The position numbers and the translations under genes were made by a program. The notes beneath the pieces were generated by a model. The model was not told the origin of the DNA, searched no databases, and saw only the letters and a list, made by a program, of their open reading frames with translations. Of a stretch of 64,000 nucleotides of DNA, positions 26,268-36,756 are shown one piece after another; the first letter of the stretch is position 1; every line of letters starts with the position of its first letter. This DNA is from Streptomyces longisporoflavus (lineage in GTDB: Bacteria > Actinomycetota > Actinomycetes > Streptomycetales > Streptomycetaceae), in contig NZ_BMTR01000001.1 in assembly GCF_014649775.1 (NCBI RefSeq), positions 248,001 to 312,000 of the forward strand. The letters are read 5' to 3'.

Positions 26268-26945
26268 ATGAGCACGCACAGCACGCACAGCACGCACACG
26301 CACACGCAGACGGACCAGCCCTCCGCCCCGTCCACGCCCTCCACGACGCTGCGCGACGTGATCGGCCTGGACAGCCGGCCGCCCCGGCTGGGCGAATCCG
26401 CCCTGATCATGATCGACTTCCAGAACACCTACCGCAGCGGCGTCATGGCCCTGGACGGCGCCGAGACCGCACTCGCGGCGGGCGCCCGCCTCCTGCGGCG
26501 CGCCCGCGCCGAAGGCACCCCGGTCGTCCACATCCTCAACGACGGCGGCGAGAACACCCCCTACGACATCCGCGCCCACATCGGAGCCATCAGCGACGAG
26601 GTCGCCCCCATGGACGGCGAGGCGGTCGTGGTCAAGCAGTTCCCCAACTCCTTCCACGCCACGGAGCTGGAGAAGACGCTGACCGACCTGGGTTTCGCCG
26701 CGGGCAGCGGGCGGGATCTGGTCCTCGCCGGCTTTATGACACACATGTGCGTCAACTACACGACGCAGGGAGCCTTCAATTTGGGTTACCGCCCCACAGT
26801 CGTCGCCGAAGCCACCGCCACCCGCTCCCTCACCGCCCCGGACGGCACCGTTCTGCCCGCCGCCGCGCTTCAGTCCGCCGCTCTGACCAGCATCATCGAC
26901 CTGTTCGGCATCGTCGTCCCCACCGTCGACGAGCTGCCCGCCTGA
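26268..26945 (+). CDS. cysteine hydrolase, isochorismatase-like
   Basis: A 225-residue alpha/beta hydrolase with the full Asp-Lys-Cys triad: Asp50 in LIMIDFQNTY, Lys123 in VVVKQFPNSF and Cys161 in GFMTHMCVNYT. Members split isochorismate, nicotinamide or other amides; THMCV with a following aromatic favours an amidase-like subgroup but the substrate is open. The first 15 residues are a low-complexity His/Thr/Ser stretch (STHSTHSTHTHTQT) from a 9-base DNA repeat and are probably disordered. Likely regulated by the GlxA-like gene upstream. Confidence 0.9.
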   Translation: MSTHSTHSTHTHTQTDQPSAPSTPSTTLRDVIGLDSRPPRLGESALIMIDFQNTYRSGVMALDGAETALAAGARLLRRARAEGTPVVHILNDGGENTPYDIRAHIGAISDEVAPMDGEAVVVKQFPNSFHATELEKTLTDLGFAAGSGRDLVLAGFMTHMCVNYTTQGAFNLGYRPTVVAEATATRSLTAPDGTVLPAAALQSAALTSIIDLFGIVVPTVDELPA

Positions 26946-26987
26946 GCGCTGTCCCGGGGCGCGGGACGCCACGGGTGGCGAATTCGG

Positions 26988-27004
26988 TGACGTAGGACAC
27001 GTCA
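26988..27004. promoter_or_regulatory. inverted repeat upstream of the bL37-like gene
   Basis: TGACGT-AGGAC-ACGTCA, a perfect 6-bp inverted repeat with a 5-base centre, lies 84 bases before the bL37-like start codon and 43 bases after the hydrolase stop. Possible operator; no regulator is identified. Confidence 0.4.
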
Positions 27005-27087
27005 TTACGGGGCTTTGTTCTGGGTAAGCGCGGCATGATCGCCTGGGCTGATGCCCGGGAAGCAACACCGGAACAACGGAGGTAACC

Positions 27088-27165
27088 ATGTCCTCGAAGC
27101 GACGTCGCAAGAAGAAGGCCCGCCGCAAGAACGGCGCGAACCACGGCAGCCGCCCCCAGTCCTGA
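27088..27165 (+). CDS. bL37-like 25-residue ribosomal micro-protein
   Basis: A 25-codon gene too short for routine ORF calling. ATG at 27088 follows a perfect GGAGG with 5-base spacing. The product (MSSKRRRKKKARRKNGANHG then SRPQS) is strongly basic and ends in ANHGxRP, the hallmark of the small actinobacterial 50S protein bL37 seen in mycobacterial ribosome structures, which lies in an rRNA pocket of the large subunit. A strong hairpin terminator begins 15 bases after the stop, so it is transcribed as a stand-alone short mRNA. The C-terminus differs slightly from the usual KRPN ending, so it might be a paralogue. Confidence 0.75.
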   Translation: MSSKRRRKKKARRKNGANHGSRPQS

Positions 27166-27179
27166 GGACGGGCGTGGCA

Positions 27180-27213
27180 CTCGGGGGCGGCACCAAGCGG
27201 TGCCGCCCCCGAG
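27180..27213 (+). terminator. 15-bp hairpin after the bL37-like gene
   Basis: CTCGGGGGCGGCACC at 27180-27194 pairs perfectly with 27199-27213 across the 4-base loop AAGC, followed by GCGTTCT. This is among the strongest terminators in the window. Confidence 0.85.
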
Positions 27214-27310
27214 GCGTTCTCCGGGCGGCCGGGGGCGTTCCCCGGGCGGCCCGGGGTTCGCGTTGATCACCCGCGGAGGCTCACTTCAGCCCCGGCCAGG
27301 GACCAGCAGA

Positions 27311-27865
27311 TCATCCCCAGCCAGGGGGCAGCAGGTCCCACGAGTCATGGCGCAGCCACTGCTTGAACCGGATCGGTCGGCCGCGCCTGTGGTCGAGGGA
27401 CAGCGGGACGATCAAGTCGCAGGTCGCCCGCCCGTCCCACCACACCGTGTCCGCCAGCGGGCCGGTCAGGACCAGCAGGGTGGAGAAACCGCAGCCCTTG
27501 TCCTGGAGGACGACGGCACCGGCTGTCTTCCAGTCCTCGAACCGGCCGACCTCGTCGTCCCAGACCTGCCACGCGGCGCGGTATGCGGCCTCGTCGTCGA
27601 ACGCCTCGCGCCGCGGTTCGCGGTCCATCAGCTCGTCGTCGGCCTCGACATACGAAGAGGGATGCGGAAACGGCACCGTCAGCAGCGCGCGCCGCTCCTC
27701 GTCGTTCCCGTCCCACCACCATCCGTTCCCGGTCCGCCGCAGCCGGGCCGTCGTCCCGCCCGCGCTCACCTTGCGCAGATAGGTCCGGTATCCCCTGGGG
27801 AAGGTCACGCCGAGCTCCCGCTCGGCCTCGGCTATCTCGGCCCTGGAAAGAGGCGGCTCTGTCAT
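27311..27865 (-). CDS. SMI1/KNR4 family protein
   Basis: A 184-residue protein with the SMI1/KNR4 (SUKH) pattern: the opening LSRAEIAEAERELGVTFPRGYRTYLRKVSAGG is the diagnostic helix, and a Trp-rich middle (NGWWWDGNDEE, WQVWDDEV) and C-terminal SFEQWLRHD-like FKQWLRHDSW complete it. SUKH proteins often serve as immunity proteins against contact-dependent toxins, but no toxin gene is adjacent and housekeeping members exist. Monocistronic, convergent with the bL37-like transcript. Confidence 0.85.
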   Translation of the reverse strand: MTEPPLSRAEIAEAERELGVTFPRGYRTYLRKVSAGGTTARLRRTGNGWWWDGNDEERRALLTVPFPHPSSYVEADDELMDREPRREAFDDEAAYRAAWQVWDDEVGRFEDWKTAGAVVLQDKGCGFSTLLVLTGPLADTVWWDGRATCDLIVPLSLDHRRGRPIRFKQWLRHDSWDLLPPGWG

Positions 27866-27972
27866 GCGCCGAGCCTAGGCCGACCGCCGGATCGTCCTGC
27901 CGCCGGTGCCGGGCCGATACCGGTCAGGAATCGAGAAGCGCCGGTCCCGCGGCGCGTCCTAGCGTGCTTGCC

Positions 27973-28383
27973 ATGGACGTCACCCTTCACGCGAGCTTCC
28001 TGCCGCACAGCGACCCCGGCGCCTCCCTTGCCTTCTACCGCGACACCCTCGGCTTCGAGGTCCGCGCCGACATCGGATACGACGGGATGCGCTGGATCAC
28101 CGTCGGGCCCGTCGGCCGGCCCGACGTCTCCCTCGTCCTGCAGCCGCCTGCCGTAGGCCCCGGAATCACCGACGCCGAGCGCCGCACCATCACCGAGATG
28201 ATGGCCAAGGGCACCTACGCCGGCATCCTGCTCGCCACCGCCGACCTCGACGGCACCTACGCGCGACTACAGATCAAGAACGCCGAGATCGTCCAGCAGC
28301 CGACCGAGCAGCCGTACGGCGTGCGCGACTGCGCCGTGCGCGATCCCGCGGGCAATCTGCTGCGCATCCAAGAACTCCGCTGA
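27973..28383 (+). CDS. VOC family (glyoxalase/bleomycin-resistance-like) protein
   Basis: A 136-residue vicinal oxygen chelate protein: two beta-alpha-beta repeats, with FYRDTLGFEVRADIGYDGMRWITVG in the first and GVRDCAVRDPAGNLLRIQEL in the second, the standard VOC ending. Such proteins act as metal-dependent lyases, dioxygenases or drug-binding resistance proteins. The ATG at 27973 begins the domain; a longer upstream frame is antisense to the SMI1 gene. It precedes the UvrA-like gene by 168 bases on the same strand, so a shared detoxification role is possible. Confidence 0.9.
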   Translation: MDVTLHASFLPHSDPGASLAFYRDTLGFEVRADIGYDGMRWITVGPVGRPDVSLVLQPPAVGPGITDAERRTITEMMAKGTYAGILLATADLDGTYARLQIKNAEIVQQPTEQPYGVRDCAVRDPAGNLLRIQELR

Positions 28384-28551
28384 GCCGGCCGCGAAGATCA
28401 CTGCGGCTCGCGGCCACGGATATCGGCGAAGCGTTGCCGCAAACTCGCCGGACGAAGTAAAACCTGACGTACTGCTCGATGCCGTTCAGATCGGGCCAGG
28501 CGATAACGACGGAGACCGCGCAGGCGGCTCCGCCCGACAGATGGAGAGACC

Positions 28552-30945
<2,394 letters not shown>

Positions 30946-30954
30946 GTGAGGCAC

Positions 30955-30991
30955 TCCGGGCAGCGGGCGGCCACCAGGACCGCTGCCCGGA
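30955..30991 (+). terminator. hairpin after the UvrA-like gene
   Basis: TCCGGGCAGCGG at 30955-30966 pairs with 30980-30991 (12 bp perfect, 13-base loop), 9 bases after the stop, followed by TCCTCTCGTTT, a pyrimidine-rich tail. Confidence 0.75.
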
Positions 30992-31069
30992 TCCTCTCGT
31001 TTGGGTACGAAATCGCAGATTGCACGCAGACGATCCACTGAGTCAGTAACCTGCATTTGCTGGGCCATA

Positions 31070-31099
31070 AAGCCCGTGGCATGGGCATGCCACGGGCTT
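31070..31099. terminator. second strong inverted repeat downstream of the UvrA-like gene
   Basis: AAGCCCGTGGCATG at 31070-31083 is perfectly repeated in inverse at 31086-31099 with only 2 bases between arms. It may be a back-up terminator or a structured leader of the small gene that follows. Confidence 0.55.
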
Positions 31100-31149
31100 C
31101 CTGCCGTAAGGCGGCGTTGCCGGGAGCGGAGAGGATCGTTGCACTGGGC

Positions 31150-31356
31150 ATGAGTGATGCGGGGAGCGGGGTCCCTTCGCCGCGGACCCCGCGTGCAGAG
31201 ACAAGAGTCGGTGGCGGAGGCGCCCCTTCGCAATCCCCCCTCTACGACGCGCTGGTGCGCGAGTGGCTCGACCAGGGCCGGGAGGTGCCGCGCGCGCCCG
31301 CCCCGCGCTCGCGATGGGAGCGGGTCGATCCGCAGGACCTGTTCCACAGGGGCTGA
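31150..31356 (+). CDS. small hypothetical protein
   Basis: A 68-residue polar protein from the ATG at 31150. The C-terminal half SPLYDALVREWLDQGREVPR followed by WERVDPQDLF resembles a short helical motif seen in uncharacterised Streptomyces small proteins; the N-terminal half is Gly/Pro/Ser-rich and probably disordered. A GAGAGGA box lies 13-19 bases upstream, a weak ribosome site. No function assigned. A longer version from 31057 would start inside the inverted repeat. Confidence 0.45.
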   Translation: MSDAGSGVPSPRTPRAETRVGGGGAPSQSPLYDALVREWLDQGREVPRAPAPRSRWERVDPQDLFHRG

Positions 31357-31621
31357 CCGGCCGCCGGTCGCCGCCGTGCGGGGGAGTGCGGTGAGCGCGG
31401 TGGGCGTCTGTGTCGCCTGACGGGAGCGGGGTCGCGGGCCGTGCGCGGGCGGCGAGCCAACGGCAGATGGCGCTGAGCGGGCACCGGTGCGAACACGGAA
31501 AACCGAGGGCGCGTACAACCCTTGTGCCCCATCCGGTGTCGAACAGGGCGCCGGACAAGGAACGGGCCCTTTCCGGACACCCTCGCGCTTGCCCGGCCAC
31601 TTTCCTTTACAGGAGCCGCTC

Positions 31622-33100
31622 GTGCGCAAGAACCGTTCGGCCGCCCTCGCCGCGGCCTCATTCCTCCTTCTGACCGGGGCAGGCATCGCCGCCGCCCCCT
31701 CCGCTGTCGCCGGCACCCCCGGGGGTACGCACGCCGATGACCGCAACAGTGACTTCAACGGCGACGGATACGAAGACGTGCTGGTCGGAGCCCCCGGGGC
31801 AACGGTCAGCGGCCAGCAGGGCGCCGGTCTCGTCACGGCGCAGTACGGCTCTTCCAGAGGCATGAACACCACCTCCGTCGCCCGGTTCAGCCAGTCGACG
31901 GCCGGCGTCGCGGGCGCCGCCGAGGCGGGTGACGGCTTCGGGAAGGCCGTCGCCACCGGTGACCTGGACGCCGACGGCTACGACGACGCGATCGTCGGCA
32001 TCCCCGGCGAGGACATCGGCGACACGGCCGACGCCGGTGGTGTCGCGATCCTGTGGGGCTCGAAGGAGGGTCTCAGCGGCGACAACAGCGACTGGCTGGA
32101 GACCCAGGAGCCCACCAAGGGCGAGCAGTTCGGTTCCAGCCTCGCCGCGGCGCACCTCACCGGCGAGACACCGGGCGACATTCTCGCCGTACTGGACCGG
32201 GACGACCTGGAGCTCTTCGCGTACGAGGCGGCGCCGCAGGCCGACGGCCGGGCGCCGCTGCGGCGCCAGGCCACCGAGCCACTCGCCGCGGCGGCCGAGC
32301 AGCGCGACATCGTGCCGAAGTCGCTCACCACCGGCGACTACGACGACAACGGCTACGCCGACCTCGTAGTGTCCGGCCTGACAGTGGGCGAAGAGCCGGG
32401 ACACGGCTGGTCCGCGTACTTCTCGGGCAACGCCGACGGACTCAAGTACGAGCACGATCTGCGCGGCGGGCCCGTGACCGCGTCCGGCGACATCGACCAC
32501 GACGGCTACGACGACCTGGTGACCGGAGAGCCCAACTCCCCGGACGACGGCGGCGAAACGCTGACCGGCGGCCTGGTGGGCGTCCGCTACGGCGGCGCGG
32601 ACGGTCTCAAGGATGAGGCCAAGTGGTGGACGCAGGACAGCGTGGACGTGCCCGGCGTCGCCGAGCGCGGTGACGGCTGGGGCGGCGACCTGTCCGTGGC
32701 GGACACGAACGGCGACGGTTACGCGGACGTCGCGATCGGCGCGCCGGGCGAGGACATCGGCACGGTCGCGGACGCCGGGGCGGTCTGGGTGCTGCGCGGC
32801 TCGCAAGCCGGTCTGACGGGGGTCGGTGCCAAGTCCTGGGACCAGGACTCCGCGGACATCTCCGGTGTCCCCGAGAAGGGCGACAAGTGGGGTGGCCAGG
32901 TGCGCCTGACCGACCCGAACAGCGACGGCCGCTTCGGTCTCCTGGCCGCCGCGCCCGGCGAGAACGCCGGTGACGGAGTGATCTGGGTCCTCTCGGCGGG
33001 GGCGAGCGGCATCACCGCGGCGGGCTCCTGGACGTACGGCGCGGAGTCCCTTGGCGCACCGGGCAAGGGCGCGGCGTTCGGCGCGGCGATCGACGAGTAG
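31622..33100 (+). CDS. secreted FG-GAP repeat (integrin alpha-like beta-propeller) protein
   Basis: A 492-residue secreted protein starting with GTG at 31622 (AGGAG six bases upstream). Signal peptide MRKNRSAALAAASFLLLTGAGIAAAPSAVA with AVA cleavage. Five or more FG-GAP units follow, each with a calcium-binding DxDxDGxxD loop: DFNGDGYED, DLDADGYDD, DYDDNGYAD, DIDHDGYDD, DTNGDGYAD and DPNSDGR, plus repeated VGIPGED or IGAPGEDIG strands. These form a seven-bladed propeller on the cell surface; roles are adhesion or ligand binding. No attached enzyme domain is seen. Confidence 0.92.
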   Translation: MRKNRSAALAAASFLLLTGAGIAAAPSAVAGTPGGTHADDRNSDFNGDGYEDVLVGAPGATVSGQQGAGLVTAQYGSSRGMNTTSVARFSQSTAGVAGAAEAGDGFGKAVATGDLDADGYDDAIVGIPGEDIGDTADAGGVAILWGSKEGLSGDNSDWLETQEPTKGEQFGSSLAAAHLTGETPGDILAVLDRDDLELFAYEAAPQADGRAPLRRQATEPLAAAAEQRDIVPKSLTTGDYDDNGYADLVVSGLTVGEEPGHGWSAYFSGNADGLKYEHDLRGGPVTASGDIDHDGYDDLVTGEPNSPDDGGETLTGGLVGVRYGGADGLKDEAKWWTQDSVDVPGVAERGDGWGGDLSVADTNGDGYADVAIGAPGEDIGTVADAGAVWVLRGSQAGLTGVGAKSWDQDSADISGVPEKGDKWGGQVRLTDPNSDGRFGLLAAAPGENAGDGVIWVLSAGASGITAAGSWTYGAESLGAPGKGAAFGAAIDE

Positions 33101-33223
33101 GGCGTCACTCCGGAGGCAGTCGTGAGCGGGCAGCGTGTGCCTTCACGTGCCCACGGGCGCCTCTGCGTGGCTACGTATGATCGCGGCCATGTGCTCACGA
33201 CTGCGTTCGGAGGCTGAACAGGC

Positions 33224-34033
33224 ATGACAGAGAGCCGAGTTGTCATCGTCACGGGCGGCGGCACGGGCATCGGCGCCGCGACGGCCCGGCAGCTGCGCGC
33301 GGCCGGGCACCGCGTCGTCGTCTCCGGCCGGCGCCCGGAGCCGTTGCGCCGCATCGCCGAGGAGACCGGGGCGCTGGCCCACCCCGCGGACGCGGGGGAC
33401 CCCGCCCAGGTGTCCGGCCTCGTCGATGCGGCCACGGAGGCGTACGGCCGCGTCGACGGGCTCGTGCTCAACGCGGGGATCGGGCGCGGCGGAGCGGTCG
33501 GTGACCTCTCGGACGAGGACTGGGACGCCGTGCTGCGCACCAACCTCACGGGCCCTTTCCTGCTGATGCGGGCCGCGCTTCCCCATCTCCTCGAGGCGCG
33601 CGGCTCGGTGGTCGCCGTCGCCTCGGTCGCCGCACTGCGCAACGGCGTGGCGAACGCGGCGTACGCCACGTCCAAGGCGGCGCTCCTCCAGCTGTGCCGC
33701 TCCCTGGCCGTCGACTACGGCAAGGCCGGGCTGCGCGCCAACACCGTGTGCCCCAGCTGGGTGCGGACCGAGATGGCCGACCGGCGGATGACCCGGTTCG
33801 CCGAGGAGGCCGGGCTTGGTGACGGCGGCGCCGACGCGGCGTACGAGGAAGCCACCAGGCTCGTCCCGACGGGCCGGCCGGGGCAGCCGGAGGAGGTCGC
33901 CGAGGCGATCACCTGGCTGCTCTCGCCCGCCGCGTCCTTCGTCAACGGTGCGACGCTGACGGTCGACGGCGGGGTGACGGCGGTGGACCCCGGCACCTCC
34001 GCGTTCGACTTCAGCATCGCACCGCGCGCGTAG
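33224..34033 (+). CDS. SDR family oxidoreductase
   Basis: A 269-residue classical short-chain dehydrogenase. NAD(P)-binding TGGGTGIG at residues 10-17, NAG at 83-85, and catalytic Ser134, Tyr147 and Lys151 (YATSK). The C-terminal PGQPEEVAEAITWLLSPAASFVNGATLTVDGG is standard. An Arg at position 36-37 (SGRR) after the second strand favours NADPH. Substrate unknown. It is not in an operon. Confidence 0.93.
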   Translation: MTESRVVIVTGGGTGIGAATARQLRAAGHRVVVSGRRPEPLRRIAEETGALAHPADAGDPAQVSGLVDAATEAYGRVDGLVLNAGIGRGGAVGDLSDEDWDAVLRTNLTGPFLLMRAALPHLLEARGSVVAVASVAALRNGVANAAYATSKAALLQLCRSLAVDYGKAGLRANTVCPSWVRTEMADRRMTRFAEEAGLGDGGADAAYEEATRLVPTGRPGQPEEVAEAITWLLSPAASFVNGATLTVDGGVTAVDPGTSAFDFSIAPRA

Positions 34034-34054
34034 GAGTCGCGACGGACGGGCGGG

Positions 34055-35194
34055 TCAGGCGAAGCGTTCCACGCGGAGCTGGGCGGGTGGGTACGGCGAG
34101 AAGGAGGTCGTGCCCACCGACCAGAGGCCGCCGTCCGTGCCGGGGATGGGGGCGATGGCCTCGGGCAGATAGGCCGACGGTGTCTCAGGACCGCGCTCAC
34201 TGACCCAGGCCGTGCCGTCCCAGCGCAGATAGTGGGCGCGCTTCTGGTCCCAGAAGTCCCAGCCGGAGATCCGGTCGGGCCGCCCCACGGCGTCGCCCGT
34301 GATGCCGCTCAACAGGCCGACGGTGAAGGGCGGTTGGACGTTGGCCCACGCGGTGCCGTCCCAGTGCTGCAGTGTGACGCCGGGTGGTTTGCCGGGCGGC
34401 CCGCCGACCCCGTAAGCGAATCCGGTGAGCCAGATGTCGTCGTGCGCGACGGGGAGCAGGCCGGTCACCGAAGCGCGGATGCCGAGCGTGCGGGGGACCA
34501 CGGTCCAGGCGCCGTCCCAGCGGGCGATGACGTCGCCGTAAACCCACACCTCACCGCCGGGGGTCACGCGGACGCCGGACGGTGTGGGCGCGGCCTCGTC
34601 CGGCAGCGGCCGGCACCAGCGCCACGCCTTGCTGTCGCCGTACATCAGCCCGGCGCGGTCACCGTGCCGCCCCGACACCCAGAACCGGCCGCCGGGACCG
34701 GACGCGATACCGGTCAGCCGTGTTCCCGCCTCGCCCCGGCCGGGGAACGCGGCCTCGCGCCAGGTCGTGCCGTCCCAGCGCAGGAGTTGGTCGTGTCCCG
34801 CGGTGTTCGTGCCGATGGCCCAGGCAGCGCCGCCCTCAGCGGCGGCGACCGCGCGCAGGCCGCCGCTGTACGACAGGTGGGAGACGTCGGTCCTGGACCA
34901 GGCGGAGCCGTCCCAGCTGACGGCGAGGGGAGTGCCGATGGTGCTTCCGCTGCGTCCCTGCTCGCCCACCGCCCAGGCCCGTTCGGGACCTGCGGCGGCG
35001 ACCGCTACCAGGTGGGCGGCCGGCTGCCCGTCCGGGGCCGCGACCTGTTGCCAGGCCGCGGCGGCGGCCGAGACGGGCCGGCCGGTGACGGCGCCGGCGG
35101 CACTGGCGGCACTGGCGGCACTGGCCAACGGTACGGGCAGGGCCAACCCGGCCCCGGTGACGGCCAGTCCACGGACGAAGGCGCGTCTTCGCAT
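34055..35194 (-). CDS. Tat-type secreted beta-propeller protein
   Basis: A 379-residue protein with a twin-arginine signal (MRRRAFVRGLAVTGAGLALPVPLASA). The mature part has repeated propeller blades containing W(D)G(T/S)xW motifs: SWDGSAWSRTD, RWDGTTWREA, RWDGAWTVV, HWDGTAWANV and RWDGTAWVSE, each preceded by a short strand of the AVAA type. No catalytic residues are recognised; such proteins are binding or structural. A 9-base GCGGCACTG-type microrepeat encodes the SAASAASAA run after the signal. Monocistronic. Confidence 0.8.
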   Translation of the reverse strand: MRRRAFVRGLAVTGAGLALPVPLASAASAASAAGAVTGRPVSAAAAAWQQVAAPDGQPAAHLVAVAAAGPERAWAVGEQGRSGSTIGTPLAVSWDGSAWSRTDVSHLSYSGGLRAVAAAEGGAAWAIGTNTAGHDQLLRWDGTTWREAAFPGRGEAGTRLTGIASGPGGRFWVSGRHGDRAGLMYGDSKAWRWCRPLPDEAAPTPSGVRVTPGGEVWVYGDVIARWDGAWTVVPRTLGIRASVTGLLPVAHDDIWLTGFAYGVGGPPGKPPGVTLQHWDGTAWANVQPPFTVGLLSGITGDAVGRPDRISGWDFWDQKRAHYLRWDGTAWVSERGPETPSAYLPEAIAPIPGTDGGLWSVGTTSFSPYPPAQLRVERFA

Positions 35195-35355
35195 GAAGGG
35201 GTCCCTTCTCGAGGTTTTCCGTGCGGTGCCTTTTCGGGGTCAACACCCTGAACCGGGCACGCGGAGTCGTCAATGCACGGAGGTGCGCAATTCGATGTGT
35301 GTCGGATTCCGGCCGCCGGTAACGTGACGCGTCGACTGAGGGGTGGACGCAACAC

Positions 35356-36201
35356 ATGACATCGGGCACGTCGAGCACCTTCCGTATCGGCGGTGAGATC
35401 GAGGTGCGCCGCATGGGGTTCGGGGCGATGCGCCTCCCGACCGAGGCCGGAGCGCCGAGGACGGCCTCGATCGCGTTACTACGGCGGGCAGTTGAGCTGG
35501 GCGTCACGCTGATCGACACGGCGTACATGTATGGCTGGGGAGCCAACGAGGAGCTCCTCGTCGAAGCGCTGCACCCCTACCCGGACGACCTGCTCATCGC
35601 GACCAAGGTCGCCATCGAGCAGTCGGCCCCCGGTGCGGAAGCGCAAGTCAACGGGCGGCCGGAGTTCCTGCGTGAGCAGGTCGAGCAGGCGCTCCGACGG
35701 CTGCGCGTCGAGCGGATCGGGCTGCTGCAGATGCACCGCCTCGACCCGGAGGTGCCGCTCGCCGACCAGCTCGGCACGCTGCGGGAGCTCCAACTCGACG
35801 GGAGGATCGGCCACATCGGCCTGTCCGAGGTCACCGTCGACGAACTCGAAGAGGCGCGGCGGATCGTCGACGTGGCGAGTGTGCAGAACCGCTACAGCGT
35901 GCTCGATCGCGAGCACGAGGCCGTGCTGGACGCCTGTGACGCGGCGGAGATCGCCTTCCTGCCCTGGCGTCCCGTCCACCCGGCGGCATCCACGGCGACC
36001 GCCGAGATCGCGGCCGTGGCGGCGGAACTGGACGCCACGGCGGCGCAGGTCGCTCTCGCCTGGCTGCTCGACCGCTCTCCGGTCGTGCTGCCGATCCCGG
36101 GCACGGCCTCGCTCGACCACCTGGCGGAGAACGTAGCCGCGGCGAACCTGCGGTTGAGCGACGAGCAGCGCGAGCGTCTGGACCGGATCGCGAAGATCTG
36201 A
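35356..36201 (+). CDS. aldo/keto reductase
   Basis: A 281-residue NADPH-dependent oxidoreductase with the AKR tetrad: Asp54 and Tyr59 (LIDTAYMYGWGANEELL), Lys84 (LIATKVA) and His127 (LLQMHRLDP). The C-terminal VVLPIPGTASLDHLAENVAAANLRLSDEQ is the typical cofactor-binding end. It resembles the YajO/IolS-like group acting on unknown aldehydes or ketones. Its 3' end nearly abuts the convergent GNAT gene (3-base gap). Confidence 0.93.
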   Translation: MTSGTSSTFRIGGEIEVRRMGFGAMRLPTEAGAPRTASIALLRRAVELGVTLIDTAYMYGWGANEELLVEALHPYPDDLLIATKVAIEQSAPGAEAQVNGRPEFLREQVEQALRRLRVERIGLLQMHRLDPEVPLADQLGTLRELQLDGRIGHIGLSEVTVDELEEARRIVDVASVQNRYSVLDREHEAVLDACDAAEIAFLPWRPVHPAASTATAEIAAVAAELDATAAQVALAWLLDRSPVVLPIPGTASLDHLAENVAAANLRLSDEQRERLDRIAKI

Positions 36202-36204
36202 CCC

Positions 36205-36756
36205 TCAGCCCGTCTGCGGGCGGTCGATCCGGAGAAGGTAGTGGCCGCGGTCGTCGACGGGGTTGTCGGGTTCGAGTGACACCTCGGCGACCCGCCGCAG
36301 ACCCGCCTTCTCCAGCGCACGCCAGGAAGCCTGGTTGCCCCTGTGTACGGGGACCAGGATCGCGGTGGCTTCGGGGTCATCGGCCCAGGTGGCCCGGACG
36401 ATCGCCCGGATCATGCGTGTGCCGAGCCCCTGGCCCACCCGGAGGGGGTCCCCGATGAGGTAGTCGATGGACACGGAGCCGCGGGGGATCTCCGCCTGGC
36501 CGGCCAACTCGTCGCCGTATTCGGGGTAGTCGGCGAAGCGGGAGCGCTGGACGAGGCCGAACGGTTCGCCGTCGAGCAGCATGAGCAGGTCCTCGGAGGG
36601 CTCCTCACCGCGCGCCGCCGGGCCGAAGTCGCGTGCCACCGCTTCGGGCGAGGTCTCGTGGTTCCACCAGCGTGCGACATGCGGTTGCTCCAGCCACTGC
36701 CGAAGCAGGGGGAAGTCCGGTTCCGCGAGTCGCCGCCAGCTGATCATCGTGTGCAC
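36205..36756 (-). CDS. GNAT family N-acetyltransferase, AAC(6')-like
   Basis: A 183-residue acetyltransferase. A GTG at 36756 directly follows the stop codon of the MocR gene; the ATG at 36747 is an alternative. Trp-rich N-terminus (ISWRRLAEPDFPLLRQWLEQPHVARWWNHE) and the SVSIDYLIGDPLRVGQGLGTRMIRAIV acetyl-CoA motif resemble aminoglycoside 6'-N-acetyltransferase type Ib proteins. It could inactivate an aminoglycoside or acetylate another amine. Cotranscribed with the MocR regulator upstream. Confidence 0.85.
   Translation of the reverse strand: MHTMISWRRLAEPDFPLLRQWLEQPHVARWWNHETSPEAVARDFGPAARGEEPSEDLLMLLDGEPFGLVQRSRFADYPEYGDELAGQAEIPRGSVSIDYLIGDPLRVGQGLGTRMIRAIVRATWADDPEATAILVPVHRGNQASWRALEKAGLRRVAEVSLEPDNPVDDRGHYLLRIDRPQTG

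Noticed and set aside
28384..28551. Possible leader or attenuator before the UvrA-like gene
   Set aside because: No stable hairpin series or short frame with a ribosome site was found.
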